A stretch of 64,000 nt of DNA from Sycon ciliatum. Its lineage: Eukaryota > Porifera > Calcarea > Leucosolenida > Sycettidae. Below are positions 1 through 10,193 of the stretch, piece after piece. The stretch's first letter is position 1; every line of letters begins with the position of its first letter. The stretch lies in NCBI RefSeq assembly GCF_964019385.1, contig NC_088645.1:26058189-26122188 (forward strand). Direction: 5' to 3'. The notes below the pieces were generated by a model, which was not told the DNA's origin, searched no databases, and saw only the letters and a list, made by a program, of their open reading frames with translations. The translations under genes and the position numbers were made by a program.

Positions 1-657
1 ATCAAACGCGTTCTTCTCTGCCCTCACGGTTCAGCAGCGGCACTAGCTCACTGTCCTCGACAAGCGATGTGTTCGCTGCGTAGCCAATCTGCCCTTCCCG
101 TCCCATACCACTCCTAAATACACTCGCCTTTCCCTGACCCCTGTAATTGAACGTGCCAAATGCAAACTCCGTTTCCTTATGCACCGTGTCCACACCAGCA
201 GTATCAGCCCTCTTCTGAAAGATAGAGTAGCCCTCCAACCTCCCAGTAACACCCGTGGCAATGACAATTGCAAATACGTTGTTCCGCTAACTCGGCGAAC
301 ATCTGGCGACAGCCGACCATTGGTTTCCGCCGTGAAGCTTTGGAACACCCTGCCACAGGAACTCACGTCCGCTCGTCGTCCAACCCCGTTTAAAAGATTG
401 CTGAAAGTGTTTTTCTACGGTTAATATGGCCAAATAGCACCTACTTCTTCTTAGGTTCTCATCTTCCTATTTCTCCCTGATTGTTACTTCGTTCGAACTT
501 GATTTGTAATTACCGGTAAAAATACTTCCTTTTGACTGTTTTCTCATTTTCGCAAGTGAAGCTTTATCAAGCCACACTTTTTATTCTATCGCCATCATAA
601 TATTGGGCATCAATGCCCGTTTGGTTTGCGATGTAAAATAAAACTTCAAACAAACAA
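1..657 (+). mobile_element. LINE 3' end (ORF2 C-terminus and 3' UTR)
   Basis: The plus frame ending at 424 encodes the C-terminal tail typical of CR1/L2/Jockey-type ORF2 proteins: an Arg-rich stretch followed by a LWNTLPQEL motif and a final FKRLLK. Upstream codons back to about base 60 in the same frame look like the region after the RT domain. About 230 bp of 3' UTR follow, with a short palindrome (GGGCATCAATGCCC near 605), then TAAAATAAAAC and a (CAAA)n tail ending at about 657. The element is cut by the window edge, so its length is unknown. The same 3' signature recurs inverted near 31,627-31,695. Confidence 0.75.
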
Positions 658-663
658 ACACCT

Positions 664-1030
664 GGCGGTGAGCCAAAATCGACTTTCTCGATTGACCCTT
701 CGGGCCGACCTCCCAAGTCTCCCCTCCCCCTATACTACTAGGGTAACGTGTGAGATAATGACTCTGTGAGATAATGACTCCATGGTAAGAAATGTGTGTG
801 CGTGAGATCCAAGTACTAATTTTACAGCTCCAAGTACTAATTTTACACCTCCAACCACTGATCCCTGGTTGGCTCAACCCCATTCCAGAAAAGTGAGCCA
901 ACTTACTCCCTCCGAGAAATCGGAAGTGAGCCAACTTGAGCTTTTTCACTTACCCGATCTTGGCTCACCTCGAGGACTGATGTGGGATGGTTTTTCTGAG
1001 CCAACTTCGGGTGGTTCAGCTTTGGATGAT
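664..1030 (+). repeat. Polinton copy A left terminal inverted repeat
   Basis: This aligns base for base with 34,200-34,541 over long stretches: the GGTGAGCCAAAATCGAC block, CCCCCTATACTACT at about 727-740, the CAAGTACTAATTTTACA units and the block ending in GGGTGGTTCAGCTTTGGATGA. The inverted partner is 9,911-10,116. Roughly the first 40 bp expected for the family are absent. A small direct duplication (GTGAGATAATGACTC) occurs at 751-781. Confidence 0.85.
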
Positions 1031-1039
1031 TTACCACCA

Positions 1040-1657
1040 TCAATCGGTCACTCATATACATTTTCCATCTCATCATCAACAATATATTTCCCCATCTTCT
1101 AGCTCTCGTGATATCTTTTCAGCATACTCAACTGTTTCCTGTTTTAGTTTTGCTAAGGGATGGATCATTTCCACATATATCTTTTCTTGTTTTTCATCAG
1201 CTTTTTTTGTAATAGGGGGTTTCCATCCTGAGTTGAGTGATGCGCTCCCCTCAGCAAGGGTTTCTTTTGTGGGTATGTAAGGTGTATTTTTCACCTGATC
1301 ATCTTTACATGATGTGGGTGGTTTCGAAAGATGGGTCTTCATCTTTCTTTCTGTGATATATTTTTTTATTTCTCTGTGAAATACACCAATAGTAATGGGG
1401 ATGGGAAGAAGAAGAAGGAAAAGCAGGTATATCAAGTTGTTTTATTTTCCCGATGTTGTCGGTGTAATTCCAGATGTTCCCGATGTAATTCCCGATGTAA
1501 TTTCCGATGTTCCCGATGTAATTCCCGACGTTCCCGATGTAATTCTCGACGTTCCCGATGTTTCCGGTGTTGTCGGTGGTATCGGTGTTGTCGGTGTTGT
1601 CGGTGGTGCCGGTGTTGTCTGTGTTGTCGGTGGTATAGACGCTGCTGGTACATTAAC
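1040..1657 (-). pseudogene. Polinton A stalk/membrane protein gene (fossil)
   Basis: The minus strand encodes a Thr/Ser/Gly-rich repeat (units of TSGTSGI type, about 1,440-1,560), then a hydrophobic segment (IYLLFLLLLPIPITIGVF, near 1,380-1,435), then a charged tail of about 95 residues read to 1,076. The order is the same as in the gene at 34,521-35,174 of copy C, but the repeat is shorter and the tail longer. It is probably a type I surface protein of the Polinton virion or the infected-cell membrane; that role is inferred only from architecture. The gene is broken and interrupted by the LINE starting at 1,658. Confidence 0.6.
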
Positions 1658-3086
1658 CAGCTCAGTCGGGATTCTGCCGTGGTGACTCAACTCAATACCA
1701 GGTGACTCGACTTGTCCAAGACATAGCGCCAAAGAGGAACTGTGGGGAGCACGTGGGAATGGTGTTTTTCGACTTGGCTAAGGCATTCGACACCGTTTGG
1801 CATCGTGGCTTACTTGCCAAGTTGAAGGTCACCTTCCGGGTGGAGGATGCTGCCTTGCGTTGGATATCCTCGTATCTGTCTGCTCGTTCTCAGGCTGTTC
1901 GCTTGTTCTATTTCTTGTCTGATCCCCTCCCTGTAACGTCTGGAGTGCCCCAAGGTTCCATTCTGGGTCCTTTGTTATTCTTGCTTTACGTTAATGACCT
2001 ACCTTCAGTTGTCCCCGATGTTAGTTTGTATGCGGATGACACTGGCCTTATCTGTTCTGATTCCTCCCCTGCACAATTACTCCTTACCATGCAGCATCGC
2101 ATCAACAGCACTGTCATGTGGATGCAAACGTGGAAACTCCAGCCCAATTTAGACAAGACAGAAGCCATGTATATTTCTTCATCCCCTCCTGATCAACCAT
2201 TATTCTTCCCTGACTCGACTATGCCTATCCGTGTTGTTACTCAGCACAAACATCTAGGTGTGATGTTTGACTGCAAACTCTCTTGGGCTGCACATGTCAA
2301 CTGTGTATGCAAGCGAACCAGTTCAGCCTTAGGGGTACTACAATCACATTGCACTCATTTGCCCATCCAGTGTAAACTATTATTTTATCAGTGCTATAAT
2401 CTCCCTATATTCGACTATTGCGATACCGCTTGGTGTGGCCTTTCTGACACAACTCTGAGCCAATTAGAAGTCCACCATAGATTTATACTTAAAATTCTTT
2501 ACAACAAGGATCGATGTTTTCCTTCGGATGCCCTTTATCGACTTGCACACACTTCTCCTCTCTCCGTTCGTCATAAGCACCATCTCTGTACACTGGTTCA
2601 TAAGATATTTCTTCATAAAACCCCTTCACACATGATGAAGTACAATTGGTTTTCGACAAGCTCAACCCGTAACGCGCTCACCCTGCCTCTTGTTAAGTCA
2701 GCCCAGTATCTAAAGTCCCCTTTGTTTTCCGGCTACTCTCATTGGTTATCATTACCATACGGTCTGAAAACTTGTTCTTCTATTGGTCAGTTTAAAGATC
2801 TACTATCACAACTGAACTAGACGCAATAATTATCATCGAAGAACATTCTCGAATACCTGGGTGATGCACGAATTTTGATAGTGCTCACTTCCGTTAATCG
2901 TTTTTCTTTGTAATTTTCCATTCATTTTCTGCTTTAATTCATATTATTTTGCTTTGTTTTCCTAGCTTACTATTGCCGTGGCTGGCTCAACGCCCTTGTC
3001 TCAGGGGATTCTGTCCCTGCATTAGCTATGCTTGTCACATGCTATGAGATTGTGTCTAATAATAATAATAATAATAATAATAATAG
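1658..3086 (+). mobile_element. 5'-truncated LINE with (TAA)n tail, inserted in Polinton A
   Basis: A non-LTR retrotransposon lies exactly between two Polinton segments that are adjacent in copy C (around 35,090), so both borders are well placed. It is 1.43 kb, truncated within the reverse transcriptase, and ends in a (TAA)n run at 3,057-3,085. Target-primed insertion with 5' truncation is the usual LINE outcome. The single ORF (1,702-2,820) is open throughout, so this insertion is younger than the decay of the Polinton around it. Confidence 0.85.
1702..2820 (+). CDS. LINE ORF2 fragment: reverse transcriptase, C-terminal half
   Basis: This 372-residue open frame encodes the RT palm and the region after it. 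Visible motifs: FFDLAKAFDTVWH (residues about 22-34, motif A), SGVPQGSILGPLLF (about 80-93, motif B) and LYADDTGL (about 107-114, catalytic YADD). A C-terminal domain follows with the HKHLGVMFD motif and a final QFKDLLSQL, a common end for Jockey/CR1/RTE-like proteins. The apurinic endonuclease domain is absent because the copy is 5'-truncated; the first Met is internal and not a true start. There is no RNase H domain after the RT. The clade cannot be settled by eye; the (TAA)n tail is shared by several Jockey- and I-supergroup families. Confidence 0.85.
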   Translation: MTRLVQDIAPKRNCGEHVGMVFFDLAKAFDTVWHRGLLAKLKVTFRVEDAALRWISSYLSARSQAVRLFYFLSDPLPVTSGVPQGSILGPLLFLLYVNDLPSVVPDVSLYADDTGLICSDSSPAQLLLTMQHRINSTVMWMQTWKLQPNLDKTEAMYISSSPPDQPLFFPDSTMPIRVVTQHKHLGVMFDCKLSWAAHVNCVCKRTSSALGVLQSHCTHLPIQCKLLFYQCYNLPIFDYCDTAWCGLSDTTLSQLEVHHRFILKILYNKDRCFPSDALYRLAHTSPLSVRHKHHLCTLVHKIFLHKTPSHMMKYNWFSTSSTRNALTLPLVKSAQYLKSPLFSGYSHWLSLPYGLKTCSSIGQFKDLLSQLN

Positions 3087-3243
3087 GTGGACTAAGATGT
3101 GTAAGCGGAACACAAATCCAGAACGAATTTTCTTCCCAACATTTGTTTATTACCAACCCATTCACTTTGACACAATGAGCTAGAAAAGCAATTCCTATAA
3201 AGATCATAAATCTACTCATTTTTAAACCGTTTTTATTTTCCCA

Positions 3244-3650
3244 TTAGACCATACCAGTTACATCATAGGTTGGGGGTAATCTTGGTAGATTGTCCACACC
3301 AAGCACATCTGGTAATGATATCGGATCAAAATCTAACCTAGACTGATGTTGCAAGTTTTTTGGATCATTTTCAGGGTCAACACTCATCGAACAGCTGGAA
3401 CGTGTTATGAGATATACAACAGCACCAACTATAGGAATAGCAATCAGAGATAAAAGATAGAGTTTTGGGTCTGTCAAATGAGGGCAATCCCCGTTTCCTG
3501 GTTTCGTTTGATCGTAAGATGGGTTGTGTTGTGATATAGTCTGTTGGTGGTGACGTTTCGCTAGGGAAGTCAACCGGAGTCGGTCTTTCACCTTGGATGA
3601 CAGTAGCAGGTTTTGTTGTCAAGCAGAGTCAATCCTTATCCAATGATTTT
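3244..3650 (-). pseudogene. Polinton A small membrane-protein gene (fossil)
   Basis: This matches the gene at 35,171-35,566 of copy C: a Thr/Pro-rich ectodomain, a hydrophobic segment (LYLLSLIAIPIVGAVVYLI, around 3,410-3,470) and a short polar tail (SSCSMSVDPENDP). It is broken in a few places. A type I or single-pass surface protein is suggested by architecture only. Confidence 0.6.
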
Positions 3651-4415
3651 CAGTACTCATGATAAACCAGCTCCCATTCATCAATGAGATTGTTTCCACT
3701 CACAGTTGGTACTGTCAGTGTGTTGTTAATGAAGGTCAGATATGCCGTTGTTATATCATTTTCTGCAATGTATCGAATTATTGCTTTTTCTCCTAACACA
3801 TCTCGATACGGTACATGGAAATGTCGTCTGGTACCACTTGTTTCTTGACCGACTATGAAGAGATCCTGAATGACAATCAGTTTGCTGGTTGGACTTTACT
3901 TTTGTAAATAGGAAAAGCATGAAGTATGGCTTCTGGTGGAGTGGTTGATGAGCTCGGGATGATATTCTTCATTTTTTTGAATTTCACCTTTCCATCCTTT
4001 CTGTCAACATACTCCTTTGTACTATTGACACAGCCCTACTGGAATACAGGTGGAGAACAAAAAGAAACGAGGAAAAGGATGTTGCTGAGTCATCCTCTGT
4101 TGACTGTACGAGATTGACGATGTGATTCAATCCCATGTTAAGATCTCCTACTATCTGGTTGAGTCCACTCGTCCAGAGAGTCTGTCTATGTGTTGTGTTG
4201 AGATATTGTGATGTTACCACAGATGTTGCTGTTGATGGTTGCTTCACATTTACAATTTCCATTCCGCCAATGTCAAGATTTCCTTTCATTTTCAGTGTGC
4301 CACTCACCATCAGTCGTGTTTGATCATCATCAACATGCTTCCTCAATGAAGTATCCACTTTTCCTATCTCACTTGTAACCCACCCCGTTGGAGCACAGAG
4401 GTGTTCGAATGACAC
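3650..4415 (-). pseudogene. Polinton A fibre-like gene (fossil)
   Basis: The minus strand matches the fibre-like region 35,609-36,485 of copy C, including the repeated motifs GNLDIGGMEIVNV and GDLNMGLNHIVNL, which resemble phage tail-fibre repeat units, and the downstream beta-rich C-terminal domain. It is broken in several places. See the copy C entry for the argument about function. Confidence 0.6.
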
Positions 4416-4765
4416 CTACTGAGGCATCACGGGAGAAGAACGCCGATCTCTGAAAATGCTCCAACTCGGAAACTGAAAAATACGTGTCAGACCAAAAATC
4501 CACTAGCGCGCGCTACCACCCGAGCAAAGTCAAGTCTCATGACTGCGTATGATCACCACCCAAAAAGTACACGTAAACTGATAAAATACGTGAGCTCTGA
4601 AAATGTGGACAAGTAAACTTGTAAAAATATACGTGAGCTCTGAAAAGGCTCCGACTCAGAAACTGAAAAATACGTGAACTCTGAAAAAGCTCAGACTGAG
4701 AAACTGAAAAATACGTGAGCTCTGAAAAAGCTCAGACCCAGAAACTGAAAAACCCCGAGAAAGGT
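4416..4765 (+). repeat. Integrase remnant and direct repeats of Polinton A
   Basis: A short stretch near 4,400-4,450 matches the end of the integrase core in copy C (around 50,780-50,820). Up to 4,750 there are degenerate direct repeats built on AAAGCTC.GACT..GAAACTGAAAAATA(C/T)GTGAGCTCTG, the same unit as the 41-bp array at 51,198-51,421. Both copies therefore carry this array between integrase and polymerase. A GGTTCGAATC motif at about 4,810 resembles a tRNA T-loop/B box, but no tRNA fold is apparent. Confidence 0.65.
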
Positions 4766-4924
4766 CAAATCTCACAGTGACGTCAGCTGATGATGACTGT
4801 GTCTCCAATCACAAGATCGTGGGTTCGAATCTAGGTTTGGTCACCCCGTTCTGTTTTTCTTTCTTTCTAGGATGTAGATTAATGTATATTAGGGGGTTGT
4901 GACATACAATAATGCTATCACTGA

Positions 4925-7900
4925 TTGAAAAAATCTTTGTGTAGTGTAAAGATGGAATTTGACCTAAGCAAACTCACTATCACCTATGATGGGAAGACAC
5001 TCAAGACTGAGAAAGAACTGGAAAATCTCAAAGGTGTGAAAGTCAGTCTGACGTTACAAGTAGAAATGGAGAAAGAAGATGACATAACAACCACAGACAC
5101 ACCGTACTTCAGGAGTGGACCAATGACAATCACAACATCTCATGAGATTGATGACGGTATTCGAACGGCACACTCATAAATTCATAGAAATATCGATAAG
5201 TGGATACAGAATGGATCAAACTGGCACATCAATCACATCACCAGATTTTATGTTGATGTAGCAGCATATCAGCCAATGAGAGGTAAATCCTACATTGATT
5301 TGCCGAACGAACTCAAGAAAAAGAAGGCAATCATCAATGTCAAGAATAAGGATGATTAATGTCTGATGTGGGCACTGCTCTCAGGTCTGTATCCAGCAAA
5401 AAAGAATAGTGACAGGATAACTTAGTATACAGACTATAGCAACAAACTTGATCTGTTCGGAATCGATTTTCCAACACCACTGAGTCAAATTTCCAATGTG
5501 GAGAAGCAAAACAACCTAGCTATCAATGTCTTTGGGTATGAGGATAACGTGATCTATCCACTACTCTTGACAAAGAAAAGAGGTGAGAAAGTGATCAATC
5601 TTCTACTCTACGAAAAAGAAGATCAGACTTACTACTGTTGGATCAAAGATTTCAGTAGATTGTGCTATGATCAGTCAAAGCATAAAGCCAGGAAATTCTT
5701 CTGTACAAGATGTCTCCAACCACACAACACAGAGAAATCTCTGAGCAACCGTCAGGAGTACTGTGATAATGTCACTGGATTATCAGCACATATGGTACTA
5801 CCAGAACGGGATGACAATGGAAATCAACCAACACTGAAGTTTATCAATCATCACAATATGCTACAATGCCCCTATGTCATCTATGCTGACATTAAGGCAC
5901 TGATCAAGAAAATTGTTGGAGTGAAAAGCCAACAAACCAGCCGGGATTAACAGCATGTTCCTTGTGGTTTTGGATATGTCGTGGTGCGTTCTGACGGAGT
6001 GATGACAAGTCAGTGCTTCTTTCGAGGTGCTGATGCCATGGATGTATTCTTTGATAAACTCAAAGATGAGGAGAAGAAAATTCAATCAGCACTCAATAAT
6101 CCAGCACCGATGGATCTCACTAAGGAACAAGAAGAATTGTTCAGAGAGACAGAAGATTGTTGGATTTGTCAAATGAAACTTGGTGATGACAGAGTCCGTG
6201 ATCACGACCACATCACTGGTGATTTCCGCGGTGCCGCACACAATGACTGTAACATCAAACTCAGAATTTATCCATACAAGCAGCACATCCCTGTGGTTTT
6301 TCACAACCTGAAAGGCTATGACAGTCATCATCTCATCGGAGTAATCTGCAAGACAGATGTTGAGACCGTCACATATACGGATAAGGATGGTGTACGTAAG
6401 AGGGTGAGATATCAGTCATTCCCAACAACATGGAGAAATTCATCTCATTCACATGGAGACAGTTCAGGTTCATCGACAGCTGTCAGTTTCTCAATGCCTC
6501 ACTTGATAGACTGGTGAAAAACGACACCAGATGACTCATTCACTCAACCCAAGACGTTGTCAAACCATCAGCTGTTGATGAGGAAAGGGATATACATACC
6601 CCTATGAATACAAAGACAGCTTCTCCAGCTACCAACACAATGTAAGTTCTATTCTTCTCTGCCTGATGAGGGGGTGAGTGACGATGACTACAAACATGCG
6701 GAGAAAATGTGGATGAAATTTGACTGTGAGACTCTTGGTGATTATCACGACTTGTATCTCAAGACCGATGTGTTTCTCTTGGCTGATGTCTTTGGGAATT
6801 TCAGAGTAGAAGCTGTCAGAACTTATCAGCTGGATCCAGCAAATTACTACACTCTGCCCGGATTTGCCTGGGATGCTCTGTTGATGTACTCAGATGTGTC
6901 CTTGGAATTACTAACAGACTATGATCAGCACTTGTTTGTAGAATCAGGAATGAGAGGTGGTGTGTCGATGGTCTCACAACGATATGCTGCTGCTAATAAT
7001 CACTATCAGGAGAAATATGATGCTGATCAATCATTGTCATTTTCCAGTATCTCGATGCTAACAATCTCAATTGTTGGGCAATGTCACAGCATCTCCCAGT
7101 GTCTGATTTTCAGTTGGAGAAACCATCAGAGAAACTCCTGAACAAGATACTGAATACTCAAGATGATTCCTCATCGGGGTATATCGTCGAGTGTGCTCTG
7201 GAATATCCACACGAACTTCACGAGGAGCACAACGATTATCCAGTTGCTCCGGAACGTCTTTCCGTCAATGAGGACATGCTATCCCCATACCAGGAAGAGC
7301 TTGTTGATAAACTCAATTCTTCCGGATTAGAAGCTGTCAAACCTGTACCAAACTTGAGAGACAAGACAAAGTACGTTCTCCATTATCGAAACTTGAAACA
7401 CTACACTCAGCTTGGACTACGTTGTGTCAAAATCCATCGTGCTCTGAAATTTACTCAGAAACGTGGATGAGAAGCTACATGGAAAAGAACACTGATCTCC
7501 GGAAGATGGCAAAGGATGATTTCTCTAAGGACTTCTATAAACTGATGAACAAAGCTGTGTTTGGGAAAACTATGGAGAACGTTCTGAGGAGAGTCAACAT
7601 AAAATTGTTGAGAAGTCATGAGGAGAAAAAATCAAACAGCTTGTTGCCAAACCGACATACAACCGTCATATAATCTTCAACGATGACCTGGTCGGGGTAC
7701 AAAGCAACAGGACAAAGGTCATGCTCAACAAGCCCATATACGTTGGGATGTCGATTTTCGATCTCTCAAAGACACTCATGTATGACTTTTACTACAAGCA
7801 CCTGAAAAAGTTGTATTGCTCTGACGAGAGACTCTTGTACAACGATACAGACAGCTTGGTTCTTCATTTCTTTACTGATGATCTGTTTCATGACATGAGT

Positions 7901-8655
7901 GAGTTTCTTGAGAAGTATAATACAAGCAATTATGATCAATCACACCCGTTATATTCTGAGAAAAACAAGAAAGTTGTTGGCCTGTTCAAAGATGAACTCG
8001 GTGGGAAACTGATAACTGAGTTTGTGGGACTTCGTTCCACAATGTACAGTTACTCTGGTGAGGAAAGCGGAGAAAGAGCAAAGGGGGTGAAAACAGCAGT
8101 GCTCAAGAAATCTATCACACATGATGATTTCCGAAATTGTCTCTTGGATCAATCCGTGTTCCATCGAGAAATGACAACACTCCAGAGTCATAGACACGTT
8201 ATTTTCGAAGAAACGGTTAATAAGATCGCCTTACCACCATTGGACACAAAACGATACATCACAGAAGATGGATGTAGTACTGTAGCGGGCCGCAGTCTCT
8301 CGGATGCAAAAATACAAGGGTCTCAGTGAACACACTGTAACTGGCAATTGAAATGTACTGGAAACGAAATTAACTATATGGCTATAAAAGAATCGTGAGC
8401 AGCAGCTTTGATACAAAGGCAGACTCCGTACGCTAATGTACGGGGATACGCTAACGTATGGGGATACAGTACGGGGATATGCTATACTCTAAACACTAAA
8501 CGCTATACGCTTTGAAATCCCCAGCGTGCCAACGCTACAGCACGTTAGCGTTCGGTCACCATGAAATACCAAGATATCTGGCTGAGGAGGGGTTTGATAG
8601 CAGCATTTCATACATGGGTTATGCTCCGGATATGATGAAGCAGTTTGTTCAGTGA
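4925..8655 (+). pseudogene. Polinton A protein-primed DNA polymerase B (fossil)
   Basis: Family B, protein-primed polymerase of the Polinton/adenovirus type, parallel to 51,929-55,670 of copy C. Recognisable parts: a Cys/His cluster (FFCTRCLQPHNTEKS), the HNLKGYDSHHL exonuclease region, polymerase motif B (KLMNKAVFGKT) and motif C (NDTDSLVLHF). It is broken about ten times and carries a small insertion near its 3' end (8,278-8,542). In living Polintons this enzyme copies the linear element using a terminal protein as primer. Confidence 0.85.
8278..8542. mobile_element. Small inverted-repeat insertion (MITE-like)
   Basis: About 265 bp absent from the matching position of copy C. It begins GTACTGTAGCG and ends CGCTACAGCAC, giving 11-bp terminal inverted repeats with one mismatch. 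The interior has three short units around TACGCTAATGTACGGGGA and no coding capacity. No clear target duplication was found. The transposon superfamily is unknown. Confidence 0.55.
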
Positions 8656-8710
8656 TCATGAGAAAAAAAGAAAAAAAGAAAAAAGAAAGAAAGATATTTT
8701 TTACTTTTTC

Positions 8711-9275
8711 TTACACATTCGATTTTCTATAATTCTCCCATGTAGCATCAAGTCTTTGTTGTGACTTTTTACACTTTGGAATGAATGGTTTGATCTTGAT
8801 CACATCATCTTCATCATCAATGAGTTTCGAAAGTAGGAATGTATCACTCACTTTGACTTTTTTCTCTTTATTTGCTACTTCCTTGATCCTCTGAATTTTA
8901 TCAACAGGATTGTTGAATGAGGTTTTGCTAAGATAATTTGGTAAACCAACCTTGTTCAGGGTTATCTCCAATCTTGTTTCGATTCCTGTTCTGGTTTTGG
9001 ATTTTTCTATTTCTTCGAAGTAAAATGTGGTATCATACAGATCATTTTTCTTCATCTCATACACCTCAAGATCCTCTTGAGTTACTTCATTATCCAAAAT
9101 CATCAATTCTATATCTGTAGGAAGCCATTCTTGGTTTCTGTAGTCAATGTAGTCCGCTATCATCTTATCTTTCCTGGTAGAGTGTTCATCATCTATCCAT
9201 GTATCCATGACTTCTTCTTCTTCTTTGTTTGTGGAGTAGTCGTCATCAAACCAGGCATCTGTGATTTCACTTTAA
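8711..9275 (-). pseudogene. Polinton A acidic right-end gene (fossil)
   Basis: Minus-strand gene equivalent to 55,724-56,270 of copy C. The product is rich in Asp, Glu and Lys, with a DTWIDDEHSTRKDK block near the N-terminus following a short Glu run coded by GAA codons, and a C-terminal QQRLDATWENYRK. I do not recognise the family. It converges on the polymerase gene. This GAA codon run is the likely seed of the large GAA expansion in copy B. Confidence 0.6.
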
Positions 9276-9303
9276 AAAAAATATTTTTTGTTTTTGTGGA
9301 TTT

Positions 9304-9843
9304 TTATGACTGCCAGTGTAAATCGTTTGCTGAGAATTTTTTCACTTCTTCTTTCTGGAAATGCTTTATAGCACCAACAACAAGTTTGAGACTGAGAGTA
9401 TCATTAGTTTTATCTTTGTAAACCCACTTCAGGTGAACAATACCATTAATGGTGTCACCTTGCTTGATCTTGTTGGTTTTTGATGGTTTGTTGTCCTCAT
9501 CAAAGATAGCACAATCAGGAGAAATTTGGAGAAACAGGATTGGGTGCTCACATTTTGTTGTGTAAATCCTGCTTCTAACCGCATTTCCTTCGGATTCTAT
9601 CTGCTTCTCGATACAACGGATGGATTTACAAATGTCACTGTCAGTAGAAAATTTCAGAGAGTCCTCTTTTCCTTTCGTCACAGCATTCCTCATATTTGTT
9701 TCATCAGTGAATTTTATGTATGGTTCCTTACTATTGATTGTCAGTGAACCACATTTATTCCCATCCTTGATTGTAATTCGGTAATCAATGAAGTCATTGA
9801 GAACAGTAGCTGTGTCAAACGGAGTAGGTTTCTTGCTTGCCAT
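9304..9843 (-). CDS. Polinton A right-end gene, possible ssDNA-binding protein
   Basis: A 179-residue product starting MASKKPTPFDTATVLNDF. The C-terminal half (ILFLQISPDCAIFDEDN, then IKQGDTINGIVHLKWVYKDK and LSLKLVVGAIKHFQ) has the alternating pattern of an OB-like barrel, as seen in small ssDNA-binding proteins of large DNA viruses. That reading is inference from pattern; no motif is decisive. The gene sits just inside the right terminal repeat, is conserved in copy C (56,327-56,833), and could support replication together with the polymerase. Confidence 0.5.
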   Translation of the reverse strand: MASKKPTPFDTATVLNDFIDYRITIKDGNKCGSLTINSKEPYIKFTDETNMRNAVTKGKEDSLKFSTDSDICKSIRCIEKQIESEGNAVRSRIYTTKCEHPILFLQISPDCAIFDEDNKPSKTNKIKQGDTINGIVHLKWVYKDKTNDTLSLKLVVGAIKHFQKEEVKKFSANDLHWQS

Positions 9844-9910
9844 CTTGGAAAGTTTTGGTAGAATCGTTGGTTATACCTATGGCAACCGTTCCTGTAATAC
9901 AGAATAATTA

Positions 9911-10116
9911 GGATCCTCATCCAAAGCTGAACCACCCGAAGTTGGCTCAGAAAAACGATCCCACATCAGTCCTCGAAGTGAGCCAGGATCGGGTAAGTGA
10001 AAAAGCTCAAGTTGACTCACGTCCGATTTCTCGGAGGGAGTAAGTTGGCTCAATTTTCTGGAATGGGGTTGAGCCAACCAGGGATCAGTGGTTGGAGGTG
10101 TGCAATTAGTACTTTA
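9911..10116 (-). repeat. Polinton copy A right terminal inverted repeat (partial)
   Basis: Inverse of 34,330-34,541 and of 664-1,030: the block from CTCATCCAAAGCTGAACCACCC through GGGGTTGAGCCAACCAGGGATC to GGAGGTGTGCAATTAGTACTTT. The match stops at about 10,116, where sequence from inside a Polinton in the opposite orientation begins. Confidence 0.8.
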
Positions 10117-10166
10117 GAAGTGAAATCATGGATGCCTTGTTTGATGACGACTAATCCACAAACAAA

Positions 10167-10193
10167 GAAGAAGAAGAAGAAGAAGAAGAAGAA
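10167..10193 (+). repeat. (GAA)9 microsatellite, left of LINE
   Basis: Nine GAA units within the acidic Polinton gene, directly next to the 3' end of the minus-strand LINE (10,194-11,740). The other side of the LINE is also GAA, so the LINE lies inside a GAA tract. Confidence 0.9.

Larger units (their letters stand above)
664..10116 (+). mobile_element. Polinton (Maverick) copy A, broken fossil
   Basis: The left end (664-1,030) and right end (9,911-10,116) are inverted copies matching the terminal repeats of the complete Polinton at 34,163-57,279; the outermost bases are missing on both sides and no target duplication is visible. Parts present, left to right: Ser/Thr-rich membrane stalk gene (minus), small membrane-protein gene (minus), fibre-like gene (minus), a short integrase remnant, a direct-repeat tract, protein-primed DNA polymerase (plus), acidic gene (minus), possible ssDNA-binding gene (minus). 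The capsid, ATPase and protease block is not present. Breaks are numerous, on the order of ten or more, so this is clearly older than copy C. It contains a LINE (1,658-3,086) and a small inverted-repeat element (8,278-8,542). Confidence 0.9.
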
